From the NCBI GenBank assembly GCA_050084515.1, contig CM114272.1:29822001-29886000 (forward strand): 64,000 nt of DNA, in the 5' to 3' direction. Under the pieces are notes generated by a model that worked only from the letters and a program-made list of their open reading frames with translations, ran no database searches and was not told the DNA's origin. The stretch comes from Blasia pusilla. Its lineage: Eukaryota; Marchantiophyta; Marchantiopsida; Blasiales. Of the stretch, positions 11,691 to 22,745 are shown piece by piece. A program made the translations under genes and the position numbers. The stretch's first letter is position 1; every line of letters starts with the position of its first letter.

Positions 11691-11910
11691 TGTCGGAGTA
11701 CATAGACGATCACAATCGACAAGACCAAAAAAGATATTCAACAAACGTTTACAAACACCATCATCGTTTGAAAAAATCTTGTCCTTTATTACATTTGAAG
11801 GAAGCTCAAACCGTACATTTGATCTATTCTATGAATTCTTCTGCCTCGTCATCAAATAAATCCCTACTCCAAAACGCTGCAATCAAGCTGGGTCCTTGAG
11901 TTCTTTGAAC

Positions 11911-12422
11911 TCACTCGTCATCATCCGAGAGCTCTTCCAGAATTACTATCGGCCTTGCCCTCTCGATTTTCAAAATTGTGGGAAGTGACGATGGCGTCAC
12001 TACCAATGGTGGGTCTGGAACCGGAGCTGTCGGCTTTGGAGGAGAGTTGTACGCCCCAACTAGCCTGTCGTAATCTTCCTTTGCCTCTTTGCAAAGGTCA
12101 AACAATTCCTGCCTTCCCTCAAGGTAGAGAATGTTCCTGCCATGCTGCCAAGCGCCTTTGATACTCGCCCCTGAAAGGCCCACTAAGTCGAACACCAAGT
12201 CACCCGGCCTTGAGCAGAGCTCAATGAGCGTTTGCATCAGCGCCAAAAAATTTCGCTTCCTCCAAGTAAGGGGGTACCATTTTCCATATAAATTCCCGGG
12301 GGGGAATTGTATAAACTATCTAAGCTGTACCCATCAGAGCATGGATCCACTGGATCGAGGATCTGAAACACTTGGAAGTTGTGCTCGGGCCTTACAAAAC
12401 AATAGACAAAGAAGTGGTCCAT
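11911..12422 (-). CDS. M2 methyltransferase gene, last exon with SAM-binding motif I
   Basis: The exon starts after a TTTACAG acceptor at 12,423 and ends with TGA at 11,911. It encodes NFQVFQILDP, SLDSLYNSPPGIY, then the block LMQTLIELCSRPGDLVFDL, VGLSGASIKGAWQHGRNILY and LEGRQELFDLCKEA, and ends in the acidic tail ELSDDDE. In amino-methyltransferases of beta order the C-terminal motifs are a KPxxLM-type helix followed by PGDxVLDPFxGSGT and a GRxxxGxE strand; order and spacing match here. One frameshift in a T-run near 12,250 separates the first 60 residues from the rest. M1 holds the undisturbed version REKSPALMQTLMELC. The Gly-rich loop is not canonical (LVGLSGAS for PFxGSGTT). Confidence 0.6.
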
Positions 12423-12589
12423 CTGTAAAGAAGCAGGTTGGAAAAAATGTCAGCAACAAGAAAGAGCTAATTTCCGTATGCAAAAACAAGAAAGATATAT
12501 TATCTGAATGGTGACACAATGTGCAACTCGTTCCCAAAGAACTTCGCTTAACCCCATAGAACTTAGTTATAGTCCTAACATTGGAGCAA

Positions 12590-12905
12590 CTTGTCAAAGT
12601 CCGACTGGTTGTTTTACAAGTGTTAGTGATTTTTTTTGCCATGAGCAACCCGTTGGAAGGCGACAAGTTGCTGCTTAGAGCAGCCCATGGTTGGCTAAAA
12701 GCAACCCGTTGCATTCAGACGGGTTGCATCATTCCAAAAACACAAGGAAAAGCATAAGAACTTGCAACCCGTCGAGTTCCGATAGGTTGCATTCACCCAA
12801 TGGAGACTTGCGATAAATTTGCAACCCATCGCTTTCAGACGGATTGCACCACCAAAGTCTCCAACTCACACAATCCGACAAGTTGCATGCAACCCGTCGG
12901 AGCAA
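12590..12905. repeat. Palindrome cluster in M2 intron (motif I / motif IV exons)
   Basis: The intron 12,423-12,935 (donor GTAAGG at its 5' side) holds about six palindromes, among them 12,699-12,727, 12,762-12,790, 12,820-12,848 and 12,888-12,900. The same intron in M1 holds the cluster 34,638-35,185. Confidence 0.8.
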
Positions 12906-12935
12906 GAAAATTTGGATATGGATTTAGATCCCTTA

Positions 12936-14980
12936 CCCAGATTTGACTCGTCGGGGATCGGAGTGGGTACTCGTTCTTGATGACCCACGATTGCGCCGTC
13001 CTCCACTTCAGCGACCTCTTGACGCACTGCAGGTTGAAGAGCTCGTACTTGCTCCCTCATGTCAAAACCAAGAAACAACCCCTGTCACTGAGATAAGCGT
13101 CTGCAAAGGAGAACAGGAGCGCGATGTGGTCATAAGAAAGAGGGACATTCCAGTCTGGGACACCGTCGGATGGATTCTCGTCCCACAAGCGCAACCTTGA
13201 GGGCAAATCAGCGATGAGGAGATCCACCGCCACCTCCTCGACCTCCCCATGGACCGTCCAGGGAGCGTGCCCGTTTTGTTGAAGCTTCCGTCCCAACATT
13301 GTCAATTTGTCGATGGCGGGTGTCGACGCTTGGGAACTGAAACTTTTCAGGTCATCCAGAAGATTCGTGCAGTGAATGATGACGCTTGTCCGGGTCGTTG
13401 TTTCTCTATGTCTTCCCAAGGATGATGGAGTGTATTCCACATGTTGGTCTACTCCCTGGGACAAACGTGGCGCCTCTCGCTTCTGCTTCTCCCGAGTCTG
13501 CGGTCGACTTGTTGGGGTCTCTATTACCTCAGACTCTGGTGGAGTTTTCTTTGCGGAGGACCTGGTCAGACCCTCTCTCCCCGCTTGCGCGGACGATTCC
13601 GCCTCTCGCCTTGAATTCTCAGCCTCTTTTTGGGAAGACTTGGCCTCATAATGTTTTGATCCCCTCGCCTTGGCTTTGAGACCCGCTGTAGATTTGTCCT
13701 TGGCGGTGACGACCTTGGACACCAACTCCGCTTTCTCGAGGGTTTGCTCCTCCGCATCTCCTTCAAAAAAGTCTTCAGGCTGCACGAAATTGGGGATGTC
13801 GTCCCTACCTGCGGCCACTGCATCAAAGAGCAGGCGTAGATTTTTCTTGATTATGTCCTCAAGGTCGATGAAGTCTAGCCAGATCGGGAAATTCTCCACC
13901 TCCCAATCGGACATGCTTTGAGCCATCTCCATGTCATACATGGAAAATGTCTCTCCATCAGGCGGAGAAGCCCACAATTTGTAGGCTGCCGGTATTTTTC
14001 GCCACGTACCTGCATTCTTACAATGGACGAGGTATCTGAACACCATGCGTTGAAAAACTCTTAGTTGAGATGCATCGGCCGCCTCCTTCTGAAGATCTTG
14101 CTTTTTCTTTGCGAAATCCCTTTTCTTCGCCTCTATTTCTTCATCAAGGTCTGCCTGAGGGAGGATGTGATCCTTGAACATCGTCGTGAAGCCTGGGGTT
14201 TTTTATGGGCTTATCCTGCATGTCATCCAGCTTAAGTTAAAAATCTTCAGCACTCTCCAGGTTTGCTTCCTCTGGAATTGGTTCTTTTTTTTTCAGCTCT
14301 ACTTGGAGACCCACGAGCATGGACTTCCCGAGAAGCCGCAACGCGTCCTAGAGTGACCATTCACGGAGCCAATGGGAGATCACTGGATCAGAGACACCCA
14401 GAGGATGGTGTGTTGTCCTCTTTTGGGCATCTATGCCCTCAAGACTGATTTTCATCAGTTGGATTCTCCTAAATTCCGAAATTCTAGATAAGGAAAATCG
14501 ATGGACGCGGTCGAGAGACACTTTCTCCCCAATCCGACCCTGCGGATCTTCATCCCTCTTCCGCTAGCGCTTGATTATCGCCTTCAGCTCCTTGTAGAAT
14601 CGGGGCCAAGTTCGGGTTTGAGACTGGCGATGCAGCGCTGCATCTTGCTTGTAGTGTACTTCGTAGCTGCATATATTGTAGCTTGGATGAACTTAGCAGG
14701 CTCAGAAACAGACACTTTCTCCCTCCGCTCCAGCTCCAATGAAGCGCTCTTCTTGGCGGCCTGTATCTTTGACCAGCAAAGGATTGTCACGGCTGCATCT
14801 TGGGAAATAAATGTATTTGCCCAAGTCTTTTTTTTATTTGAGCCCCCTTTGCCAGCATCTCATTTACAAGGGTGTCACCCAAGAACCCCTTATACTCTAC
14901 CGGGTGCGTCGTTAGCACTTTCTTCACCCGATCGCAATCCTGGATCCAATGGTGGGTGACATTCCCCTTGGATACAATCC
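12936..14980 (-). pseudogene. M2 methyltransferase gene, large central exon with motif IV
   Basis: Acceptor AG at 14,981, donor GTAAGG after 12,936. The N-terminal part is helical (AKGAQIKKKTWANTF, TILCWSKIQAAK, KYTTSKMQRCIA). The middle carries a Lys/Glu/Ser-rich linker at about 13,450-13,750. The C-terminal part has VAVDLLIADLPSRLRLWD, then PDWNVPLSYDHIALLF and DRGCFLVLT. This pattern, hydrophobic strand ending in D-x-P-x then W-x-x-PLSYD and a Gly-ending strand, is that of amino-methyltransferase motif IV and what follows it (canonical DPPY or SPPY). M1 reads DLPYGFWLWD here. A stop (TGA, 13,057-13,059, for the GGA of M1) interrupts the end, and several frame changes occur around 14,200-14,550. 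The predicted role is transfer of methyl to adenine N6 or cytosine N4; no activity is expected of this copy. Confidence 0.6.
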
Positions 14981-15019
14981 TTCACATCCAAACTCAATAT
15001 AAGAAATTTTGCAAGCTAC

Positions 15020-15385
15020 ATGGGTTCCTACAACCGGTCGAACTCTGACAAGTCATCACACCTCATGGTCGGAATGGTAGCTACGAGCTAAATTTTGCAA
15101 CCCATTGGAGTCCGACGGATTGCATTCAGATTTGTGATTGCCTGGTTTCAACCCGTCGGACTCCGACAGGTTGTTAGATAATTTGTATTCAGAGAGTGGT
15201 CTCTGCGAGAAAAATGAACATATCAACCCGTCAGAGTCCGACAGGTTGTGCAATTTCAAGTAAAGATGGAATTTGACGCCAAAAATCAAACTCCCCTACT
15301 CCGATCACCTTCCCGTGCCGGCAAATGTAACCCGTCGGAGTTTGACGAGTTGCTTTTGGCCAAAAACATCCTAAAAAAAACGGCC
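15020..15385. repeat. Palindrome cluster in M2 intron, 3' part
   Basis: Copies near 15,098-15,125, 15,148-15,173, 15,222-15,248 and 15,328-15,354, with centres GGAGTCC and GGACTCC. They lie in the intron between the central exon and the ParB-like exon. The same intron in M1 is 45,792-46,875. Confidence 0.85.
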
Positions 15386-16677
15386 TATAATGTATAAGAG
15401 TTTCAATTTTACAGTCGTTTACTTAGTTCGATCCCCAAGAGGATCATTGTCTGATGAAAAGAGAGTTTGAAATTACAATTCTGTTGTAATAGTTGTATTT
15501 AAATGTGTATGATTTATATTCAATGTCTTATCAATATCTTTGGATCTTTCTTAGTACCAAGTTTCTTTTCTCAATTCTCTCTAGTGGAGTTGATAGCACG
15601 CTTAGTTAGATTTCCTCTCGATATCAAGATACCTCACAGAGACCTCAACATGAAAGCTGGCTTCTCCTACTTTTGGAACTCAATCCGTCTCGGCAAGCTA
15701 CTCTCTGTCAAACGGATTTCCTACAACTCCATGTTGATTATTCCATTGATGAGAAAGATTCGCCTGATTCACTCTTCACTCTGCAGACCCAAAAAGAATA
15801 CTCAAACATAAGCATCGCACATGTGAATGAATGAATGATTGCTTTACTACTCCATCAAGAATGAGAAAGCTTCAAAAGTGTATGCAAGCTCGAGAGGGTA
15901 CTACTCCCTTGCTCGGACCATTCCTACAGCATGAGGACTTTGTAAGAGAATGATGATGATAGCTACTTCTATGCTTCTTAAATACTCTCTGAAGTAGGAT
16001 TCATCCAAAGATTCGAAGCGTTCTTGATGAAGCTGGTGTCTCTTCAACATTTTTAACTACGTAGATCTATGGTGCTCCTCTCTTTTCCTAAGATCCCTAT
16101 GAATCCGCAGAACAAAACTGTCTTAACTACTTATCTGATATAAAGAGTTGCGCCTTTTCCTATTCTAAGTGTTCTAACTATGTGTCGCTTGAAATCACTG
16201 TCAATCTTAGCTTCGCTTCGCTGCTAATTCTGGACCTCTTTTGCTTCGCTTGAGGACGAAGGTCTTTCTCTTGATTTGAAGACGAAGCGCTCCATTCTTT
16301 GTTCTTGTTCCAGGTGCCTCCTTCTTCGAGCTTCACTGAAGAGCGAAGTACTTCTTCCTCTTCTTCTTCTTCGTTATGCTTTGTTATGCTTCGTTCAGGA
16401 ACGAAGCACTTCATAGACAGAACTTAATAGAGCTTCGTTGTCCTTCCGAAGCTTCTTGCTGGGTCTTGAGACTTCGTTATTTTATTCTCCTCTCCTCTTA
16501 GGCAAATCCTTGATTTTCTATCTCTCTGCCTTGTCCTTGGAGCTTCATGATTCACTTTAATCTTACTCATTCCTCTCCTTAATAATATATAATAATCAAA
16601 ATCATAATGTATATACAAGTCTTCATTGAATAAAAAGATGTATTTCTTCAAAAGTGGAAAAATTATGGGTATCACAC
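15386..16677. mobile_element. 1.29-kb insertion T with 5-bp target duplication
   Basis: It is flanked by CGGCC on both sides (15,381-15,385 and 16,678-16,682) inside the palindromic intron. It starts TATAATGTATAAGAG and ends GGGTATCACA. It is AT-rich, in contrast to its surroundings, and carries GAAGC-rich stretches at 16,180-16,460. No protein domain is recognised in the short frames. The size, the 5-bp duplication and the CA ending suggest a solo LTR or a small non-autonomous retroelement; the class is inference. Confidence 0.6.
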
Positions 16678-16682
16678 GGCCA

Positions 16683-16955
16683 GTCGAGCAACTCGTCGGA
16701 CTCCGACGAGTTGCTTTCGGCCAAAAACATCCTAAAAATAGTAGCTTGTCAAGCAACTCGTCAAACTCCGACGAGTTACTTTCGGCCAAAAACATCCTAA
16801 AAACAGCAGCCAGTCAAGCAACTCGTCGGACTCCGACAAGTTGCTTTCGGCCAAAAACATCCAAAAAATAGCGGCCAGTCAAGCAACTCGTCAGACTTTG
16901 ATGAGTTTTGTTACCACTAGTTAAACAACTCATCGGAGTCCGACGGTTTGTAGCA
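16683..16955. repeat. Tandem 60-bp palindrome units in M2 intron
   Basis: Four to five units, each a palindrome followed by TTTCGGCCAAAAACATCC and an A-rich tail. The copy at 16,688-16,716 is a perfect 29-bp palindrome with arm AGCAACTCGTCGGA around a central C. The units continue across insertion T, because the GGCCAAAAACATCCTAAAA tail is also at 15,356-15,378. Confidence 0.9.
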
Positions 16956-16982
16956 ATCAAAACAAAGGAAGAGGAAACTTAC

Positions 16983-17455
16983 GTGTTCATGGCATGCATG
17001 GCCATCTCCACCATGTGATGAGGGTATGGATGTAACACGATTGCCTTCACGCAAAAATGTGTCTCCAATGATTTTTGGCGCTCCTCTGCAAACTGGGTCC
17101 ACGCCATGAACCTGTGGTTTCCATCCCAGATCAAGAAATACAGGTTCCGCATCTAGCTGAATTCCGTCCCCTCAATCGCCCTCATCCTCCAGAATGTGTC
17201 GAGCACCTCTAAGTCCTCCTCCGTCACCAGCGCTTGGGTTCCATGTTCATCGTAAGGCTGAACATAGGACAGAGGAAAGTTGTCGACGTAGGATGCTGTC
17301 GCTGCGGATTGTTTCAGCTTTGCAATATCCTCATCAGACTGAATTTTGCGGACGTACTCCATTGTCCGCAATCGGAAAAGTGGAATTCTCGGGCGTTCTG
17401 GCCCTCCATGAGTGCCATCTGCTTTACCACCTGTCACAACGGGGACAAGGTCTAT
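16983..17455 (-). pseudogene. M2 methyltransferase gene, ParB-like exon
   Basis: The exon encodes MEYVRKIQSDEDIAKLKQSA, an IQPYDEHGTQALV-type strand, EEDLEVLDTFWRM, then NLYFLIWDGNHRFMAWTQFA and VLHPYPHHM, ending at donor GTAAGT before 16,983. A DGNHR-type loop after a hydrophobic strand, preceded by an I-x-x-L-x-x-S helix, is the hallmark of the ParB/sulfiredoxin-like N-terminal fold. In bacteria and phages that fold is often fused to N4/N6 DNA methylases. A stop codon (TAG, 17,153-17,155) replaces the Trp that M1 has. The fold assignment is by motif only. Confidence 0.55.
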
Positions 17456-17528
17456 AAACCACATTGAATTTCCAATGAATTGCAACATGGGCCTTCACAT
17501 AACTCAAAGAACAAAGATTGTATCTTAC

Positions 17529-18141
17529 CCGCTCGAAGATTGGGTCGGTGTCTTGGCCCGCCAACTGCTATGGGACAGTAGCTGGCAAGTCCATTGGAAA
17601 CTCGTCAATCCGATAGAGGTCAATTTCTTCCGCCGGGCTAAAAGACGAGGAAGACCGCTCTCCTGCTTCTTCAGAGATGTCCACCATCTCCACGCTGGCA
17701 GTCCTCATGACCTCATCGTCTGTTACTTGAACTTCTCCTGATTGATTGTGTCCCCTAACTTCATTGGAGACATTTCTTGCATCTCAACACTTTGGTTGGA
17801 CGGGCCGGGCTTTCTTCAATCGCAATCGCTTTTCCCCTTCAAGCTTTTTCCAATTCTGCTCTCCTCACCGACGTGTCCAAACGCTTCTTTTCACGCTTCT
17901 CTTCGGCGATCCTTTTCTTCAAGGCCTGCAATGCCTCAGCCTGTGCGTTATGTTTTTCAATCGCCTCCTTAACACGTTGCAAGAAGCTCTTGCCTGTGCA
18001 TCTCCGCTTCCCTTTCGCGCTCCTTGATCTCTTGCTGCCTTATCTCATTGGCCGAACGAGGCCCTGGAGATGGTGACGCAGGAGTCATAGATTTGGGAGA
18101 GAAGCTCCCAGCCTTGCTTGCTTGAGTTTTTTTCCTCGTCA
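17529..18141 (-). pseudogene. M2 methyltransferase gene, exons 1-2 (coiled coil and acidic linker)
   Basis: The start MTRKKTQASKAGSFSPKS at 18,141 leads into RSANEIRQQEIKEREREA and a long KK/EE-rich helix, then (after frame changes near 17,950 and 17,850) an acidic linker with VTDDEVMRTASVEMVD and AEEIDLYRIDEFPMDL, ending at a GTAAGA donor at 17,528. M0 (5,374-5,996) and M1 (54,589-54,943 and 47,506-47,750) carry the same blocks. No catalytic feature is seen; it is likely an oligomerisation or localisation region. Confidence 0.55.
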
Positions 18142-19396
18142 TTGTTCCCGAAAATGCCACCTCCTCGACAAAAAAATTACTTTATGTGCACGATGAGTCG
18201 CTTGGATAAGTCGCCTCAATGAGTCACACGAATTGTCTCGTGATGAGTCGCCGTGTAAAGCGCCCCTTGGTATCTGGTCCGCTGCTGCGCTAAAGAGCAA
18301 TCGAGATCGCGAAACAAAAAACCTAAAATGAGCAAACCCTAGCCTATTTATACTTTTCGAGCCGTTGGGATGACCGTTGGGTTGCATCATCATTCTGAGG
18401 GTGACGTGTCGGCCGTTATGGAGGTCTGGACGTGAAAACCACCAACCCGACGGTCTCCGACGGGTTGGAGGCATCCGTCCTAGCCGAGCTATCCTGGCAA
18501 ACCGTTGGGGTCTGACAAGTTGCGCGCCTCCGCCGTCTTGGGGGAAGAATGCGAGGTACTCGCGCAACCTATTGAAGACCGACGGGTTGCACCCTTCCCT
18601 CGTCTTGGGATAAGAAGGCGGGGTACTTGCGCAACTCGTCGGAGGCCGACGGGTTGCACGCTTCCTTCATGTAAGCGTCACAAGGCGAGGCACTTGCGCA
18701 ACCCGTCGGAGGCCGACGGGTTGCACGCTTCCCTCATCTTGGGGTGATTGGCGAGGTACTTGGGCAACTCGTCGGTTATAGACACGTTGCACTCTTTTCT
18801 ATCCCTTGGGTAACAATGCGACAACGGATAGTTCCGAGGCAACCTCTTGCAATCCGACGGGTCACAAGGTCTACCTTGAGTTGGACAATCCCATAACAGT
18901 CACTGGCGATTAGTTACCTTAGCAAATGCAAGCAATGTCTCGTGTTTGATGCTAGAAAAATCATCTCAAAAGACCATTGGTCGGCATGAAGGGAGTACCA
19001 ACCCAACGGACTCCGACGGCTTCCAATTTGCATTGGGACAAGGAAACAAAAAATGAAACTGGGTGCTTCGCAACCCACGCCTCTAATTCCCCAATTCTGC
19101 AACCCATCGGACTCTGACAGGTTGCAACAGAATTGAATCCATCATGTCAGACAATCTCACCTACCAAACTTCATCTTGTCAGTCAAATTCTATGAGGAGA
19201 ATCTGAGTCCCTATTCATTATAGATTGAACATTCTCATTCTCATTCTCATTCCAATATCCATTCTTGTCCTCATTCTTAATCTCTGTCTCCTCCCGATGG
19301 AATCTTCTGGGAATGGATAATTATGTGAAGCTCACTTGTGGGAGTCATCTAGCGGCCCTTCCTCAATCAAAATAATTCGACCGCAAGCTCGTGAGT
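18142..19396. promoter_or_regulatory. Divergent spacer between M2 genes, with palindrome cluster
   Basis: The spacer lies between the start of the minus-strand methyltransferase gene and the plus-strand transposase. From about 18,430 to 18,800 it carries about six units of roughly 70 bp, each a palindrome (arm GCAACCCGTCGGA, centre GG, as at 18,697-18,723) plus a CGCTTCCCTCxTCTTGGGG tail. Decayed copies run on to 19,130. 19,215-19,300 has CATTCTCATTC runs. I infer that both promoters are here. The equivalent spacers are 6,000-7,566 (M0) and 54,944-55,838 (M1). Confidence 0.65.
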
Positions 19397-21231
19397 CTTT
19401 CATACCAGTGGATGAAAATTTTCTCTCAGTTCGATTTCTTCTCCAAATTGGAACCATCTTTGTGTCAAAGGATGTTAGGGTGTACGGTACAAAGGACATA
19501 ATAGGTGAGAAAATCCAGCCAGTGATTGCAGACCGTAAAGTATGAAATCTCCTATCTCTAGCAAATGGTCAATATAGAGTTTACGGCTTGCCTCTGAATT
19601 CCTGTGTTTCCCAAGTAGACGGTCGAGAATTTCCTAGTGCATCGAGCTCTACGTTTGCAACTCCTAGCTTAGTAGATCCGGCATCAACTCCAACTTCACA
19701 GTTTCGTTACAATGTTGTACTTCGTGAAGAAATTCCCGATGTTGTCAACCTTAGTGGATCGGTCGAACACCAACTAGGCCCTCTGTCCGCAATAGTTTGC
19801 TATCGTCTCTGGCCTTGAAAATTTTCAAGCACATTCTTGTTGACAAGCTGCCGCCCACGTATGATGGTAATTGTATTTTTGAGTTGCCTCCACTTGCTGC
19901 TCTTGCTCAAAAGAAAGATGGAGGACGCTTGAAGGATATGGACAGAAAGTCTGATTGTCATTGATGATGTAGGCTTCAATGGACTAGTGCTTCAATTTGA
20001 GATGGTCCTTGGATTGTCTCCCGCCGCCAATGCGTTGGGGCCTTGGAGTGTAGAAGTCCAGCATGCTTGTATCTAGAGCGCAACGGGCGGGTCAATACGT
20101 TGCAATTCCCCACCAAGAATGCAGAAAATCCATATGAGTTCGGTGCCACCATACCGCCGGGAGGCCATCGACGTCCTCATTGTTAAGCATCCCCTTTCTG
20201 GGTTGGAGCGTGTCCTACATACATATTTTTCATTGTCCACGATTTGGGCTCCACGTCAAGGTACACAAGGCTGGCAGTTCATGTTGGCTCCCACACTCAT
20301 CTTGTGACCGATGCAATTCAGAGACACATCAAGGAGGATGTACCGAAGAAAGTGGCCGAGGTCTTCACAAACTCTCCGGGTTCAAAGCCCGGAGTGATCA
20401 ACCTAACAACAACATTACAAATTTGTGAAAAATTTCTTGGAATCCTGGACAGGGCGAGATCATGGCTGCTGAGGAGAAACAACTGTGGGAAAATCTCGCA
20501 TTTCTCGTTGATCCTGAATGCTTCCGGAATTTGCTGCGTCAAATACGGGTATTGGATGGAAAGACATATGAAATGGATGCCATTTCCAGAATCAAGGCCA
20601 ACTCCAGATTTCCATTCATTCAGAGATGGTAGTTCATGGGCCAAGGAGGTGAAGGATCCAGGGCCTATGTCTTCAAAATGTCAACGATAGGTCCGTCGAG
20701 AGGGCTCGATCTTATAGATCGAATGAGGGAAGGAGAAGATCTTTACTGCAGTTGGGTAAGCTTTGATATTTGCTACAGAGTGCTGAACGGATGGTTGACA
20801 ATGGGTGCTCACGTTTATGACAATGTGGAGAAGGGACTCAAAACTATATTTGTGTGTGAAGTAAAAGTAGAAGACGTTGGCAGTTTGAAGATATGTTGGT
20901 TACTCTTATTGGAGGTAGTGAAGGAAAACAAAAGGCCACCTCCGTAAATTTATGGGTTCATGGCGGACAATGCACAACCTGGGTGGATTGCTATCAGGGA
21001 AGTGTTTTGGGGTGGGGAGGTTCAACCGGAGAGAGAAAGGTCGGATGCTTTCCATTGGCAACACTCTGTGACCCGCTACACCAAATCTTGCATCAAGGAG
21101 AATAAGAGGACAGAGCATGTCACTCTACTCCAACATTGCAAGGATAGCAAAGCCTTGAAACAGGCCATGGAATGCCAAGAAGAAATTCATGGGTGGTGGA
21201 GGAAACATGTGATTGAGGGGAAGTACAAAGA

Positions 21232-22232
21232 TGTCACGACCCTCATGACCAAACAAGTGCCAAGCGGAACATCGGAACATTAGCGGGCTCACGCTAAGAT
21301 GGTTTGCGCGTTGGAGTTGTCTCAAAGAGGAGACAAGAGACGAGACACGAGCGAGAAGTCGCGTTTCAGATGTGATGGTCGCGACTCAGAAACCTGGACC
21401 AAACGCGGAATGAGACTTGAAAGAAGTCGACTCTAGGAAGTGGGTTGCCAAAGGAAAGATCCGGATTTGGAATGCCACTTGCGTTTGAGAGTTTCTGACT
21501 GTATTTAAGGCCATAACTTTTAGCGCCAAGATGCGTTTGGAGCAAATAAGAGTGCGTTGGAAAGCTTATAGAGAGCGGTCCAAACGCACCAAAGATCGCT
21601 GCAAACGCATAAGCAGCGGCCGAGATACAACCCGAAAACGACTGTAAGTGGAGTCGGGTTGAGGGCCACAATGAAGGGCCCGAACCTCTTTTCCCAAAGG
21701 GGAGGGGTTATTGGAGAACCCCAGAAGTACTAGTAAGGGGGAAGGTCTCCGAGAGTGCTTGGAACCCAAACCCCACTTTGGGCGCCGCGGGGCGGCTCAA
21801 AGGCATGGAACGGAACGCGAGTTTGGGCGTTGGGTTGAAAAACCTGCACCAAGTCCATTGAGGTGATTTTAGAGAGCCCTCTTGGATTTCACGCCGCGAC
21901 TCAATTACTTGGATCTCGGTTCGGAACTCACACGAGGACCGTTGAACAGTTGGGATCGCTAGGCGTGCAAGTGCCGTTTCAGATCCCTGGACTAACCAGG
22001 AAGTCTGTTCCAAGTCTTGAAGGACTTGCCATGTGTTGGGAGCTAGGAACTAAGGAAGGTTGAGCTTGATGAGACGCCGAGTGGAGGACTCGGTGGGTTG
22101 GAACGCCGGTTGGCCAAACCCGACTAACGAGAGTGCGTGTTTGGGTGCAGATCGGCGATGAGTTCGTGACCTACTGAACGCACGCTTCCGCAACACTAAA
22201 GATTGACGTTCAAGGAGAGTAGGGGTGCGACA
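21232..22232 (+). repeat. chromovirus solo LTR with perfect target duplication
   Basis: It starts TGTCACGACCCTCATGACC and ends GTAGGGGTGCGACA, 1,001 bp, flanked by AAAGA on both sides (21,227-21,231 and 22,233-22,237). It has the same family and length as the LTR of element D (53,287-54,320), but on the plus strand. It interrupts the M2 transposase between TYPE residues GKYK and SYAL. It results from recombination between two LTRs of a full insertion. Its outward ends are intact, so it is younger than the M2 gene lesions around it. Confidence 0.9.
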
Positions 22233-22384
22233 AAAGAGTTATGCTCTTGGTTGAGTTGGTGGGCTGTACGAATGAGATAATGGGGAAACTTCATGCGGGA
22301 GGTGAGTTTACTAATTTGTCTTGCTGAAAATTGTTTGAAGAGTTGTAGCTAAAGGTGAGAAGCGTGGGCACTATAGGGATCTCA

Positions 22385-22745
22385 AACCAAATAAACCAAG
22401 CAACTTGTCGGATGCGACAGGTTGCCTCCCTGAGTGTTCAACCCGTCGCTTACCGACGGGTTGCCTGAGTGTACAACCAGTCGGAACCCGATGGGTTGCA
22501 AGTTGCACGGCCAAATTTACTTGCAACCTGTCAGAATCAGAAGGGTTGACGGGTTTCCTGAGAGTGCAACCAGTCGGAAAAGGACGGGTTGCAAGTTGCA
22601 TGGCCAAATTTACTTGCAACCCGTCGAAATCCGACGGGTTGCACTAGGTGGTTCCTGGGTGTTGCAACACGTCGGAAACCAACGGGTTATAGAGTCATTT
22701 ATGGGATGCCTCCAACTTGCAACCCGTCTGGTTCTGACAGGTAGC
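22385..22745. repeat. Palindrome cluster in the transposase intron
   Basis: About eight copies, for example 22,438-22,464 and 22,616-22,642 (arm GCAACCCGTCG). The spacers repeat GTTGCATGGCCAAATTTACT. This shows the palindromes are not limited to the methyltransferase gene; they also occupy an intron on the opposite strand gene of the same element. Confidence 0.85.

Noticed and set aside
16683-16920. CRISPR-like array (palindromic repeats at about 60-bp spacing)
   Set aside because: The spacers are themselves repeated, the repeats lie in introns of a spliced nuclear gene, and copies are dispersed and decayed. There are no cas genes.
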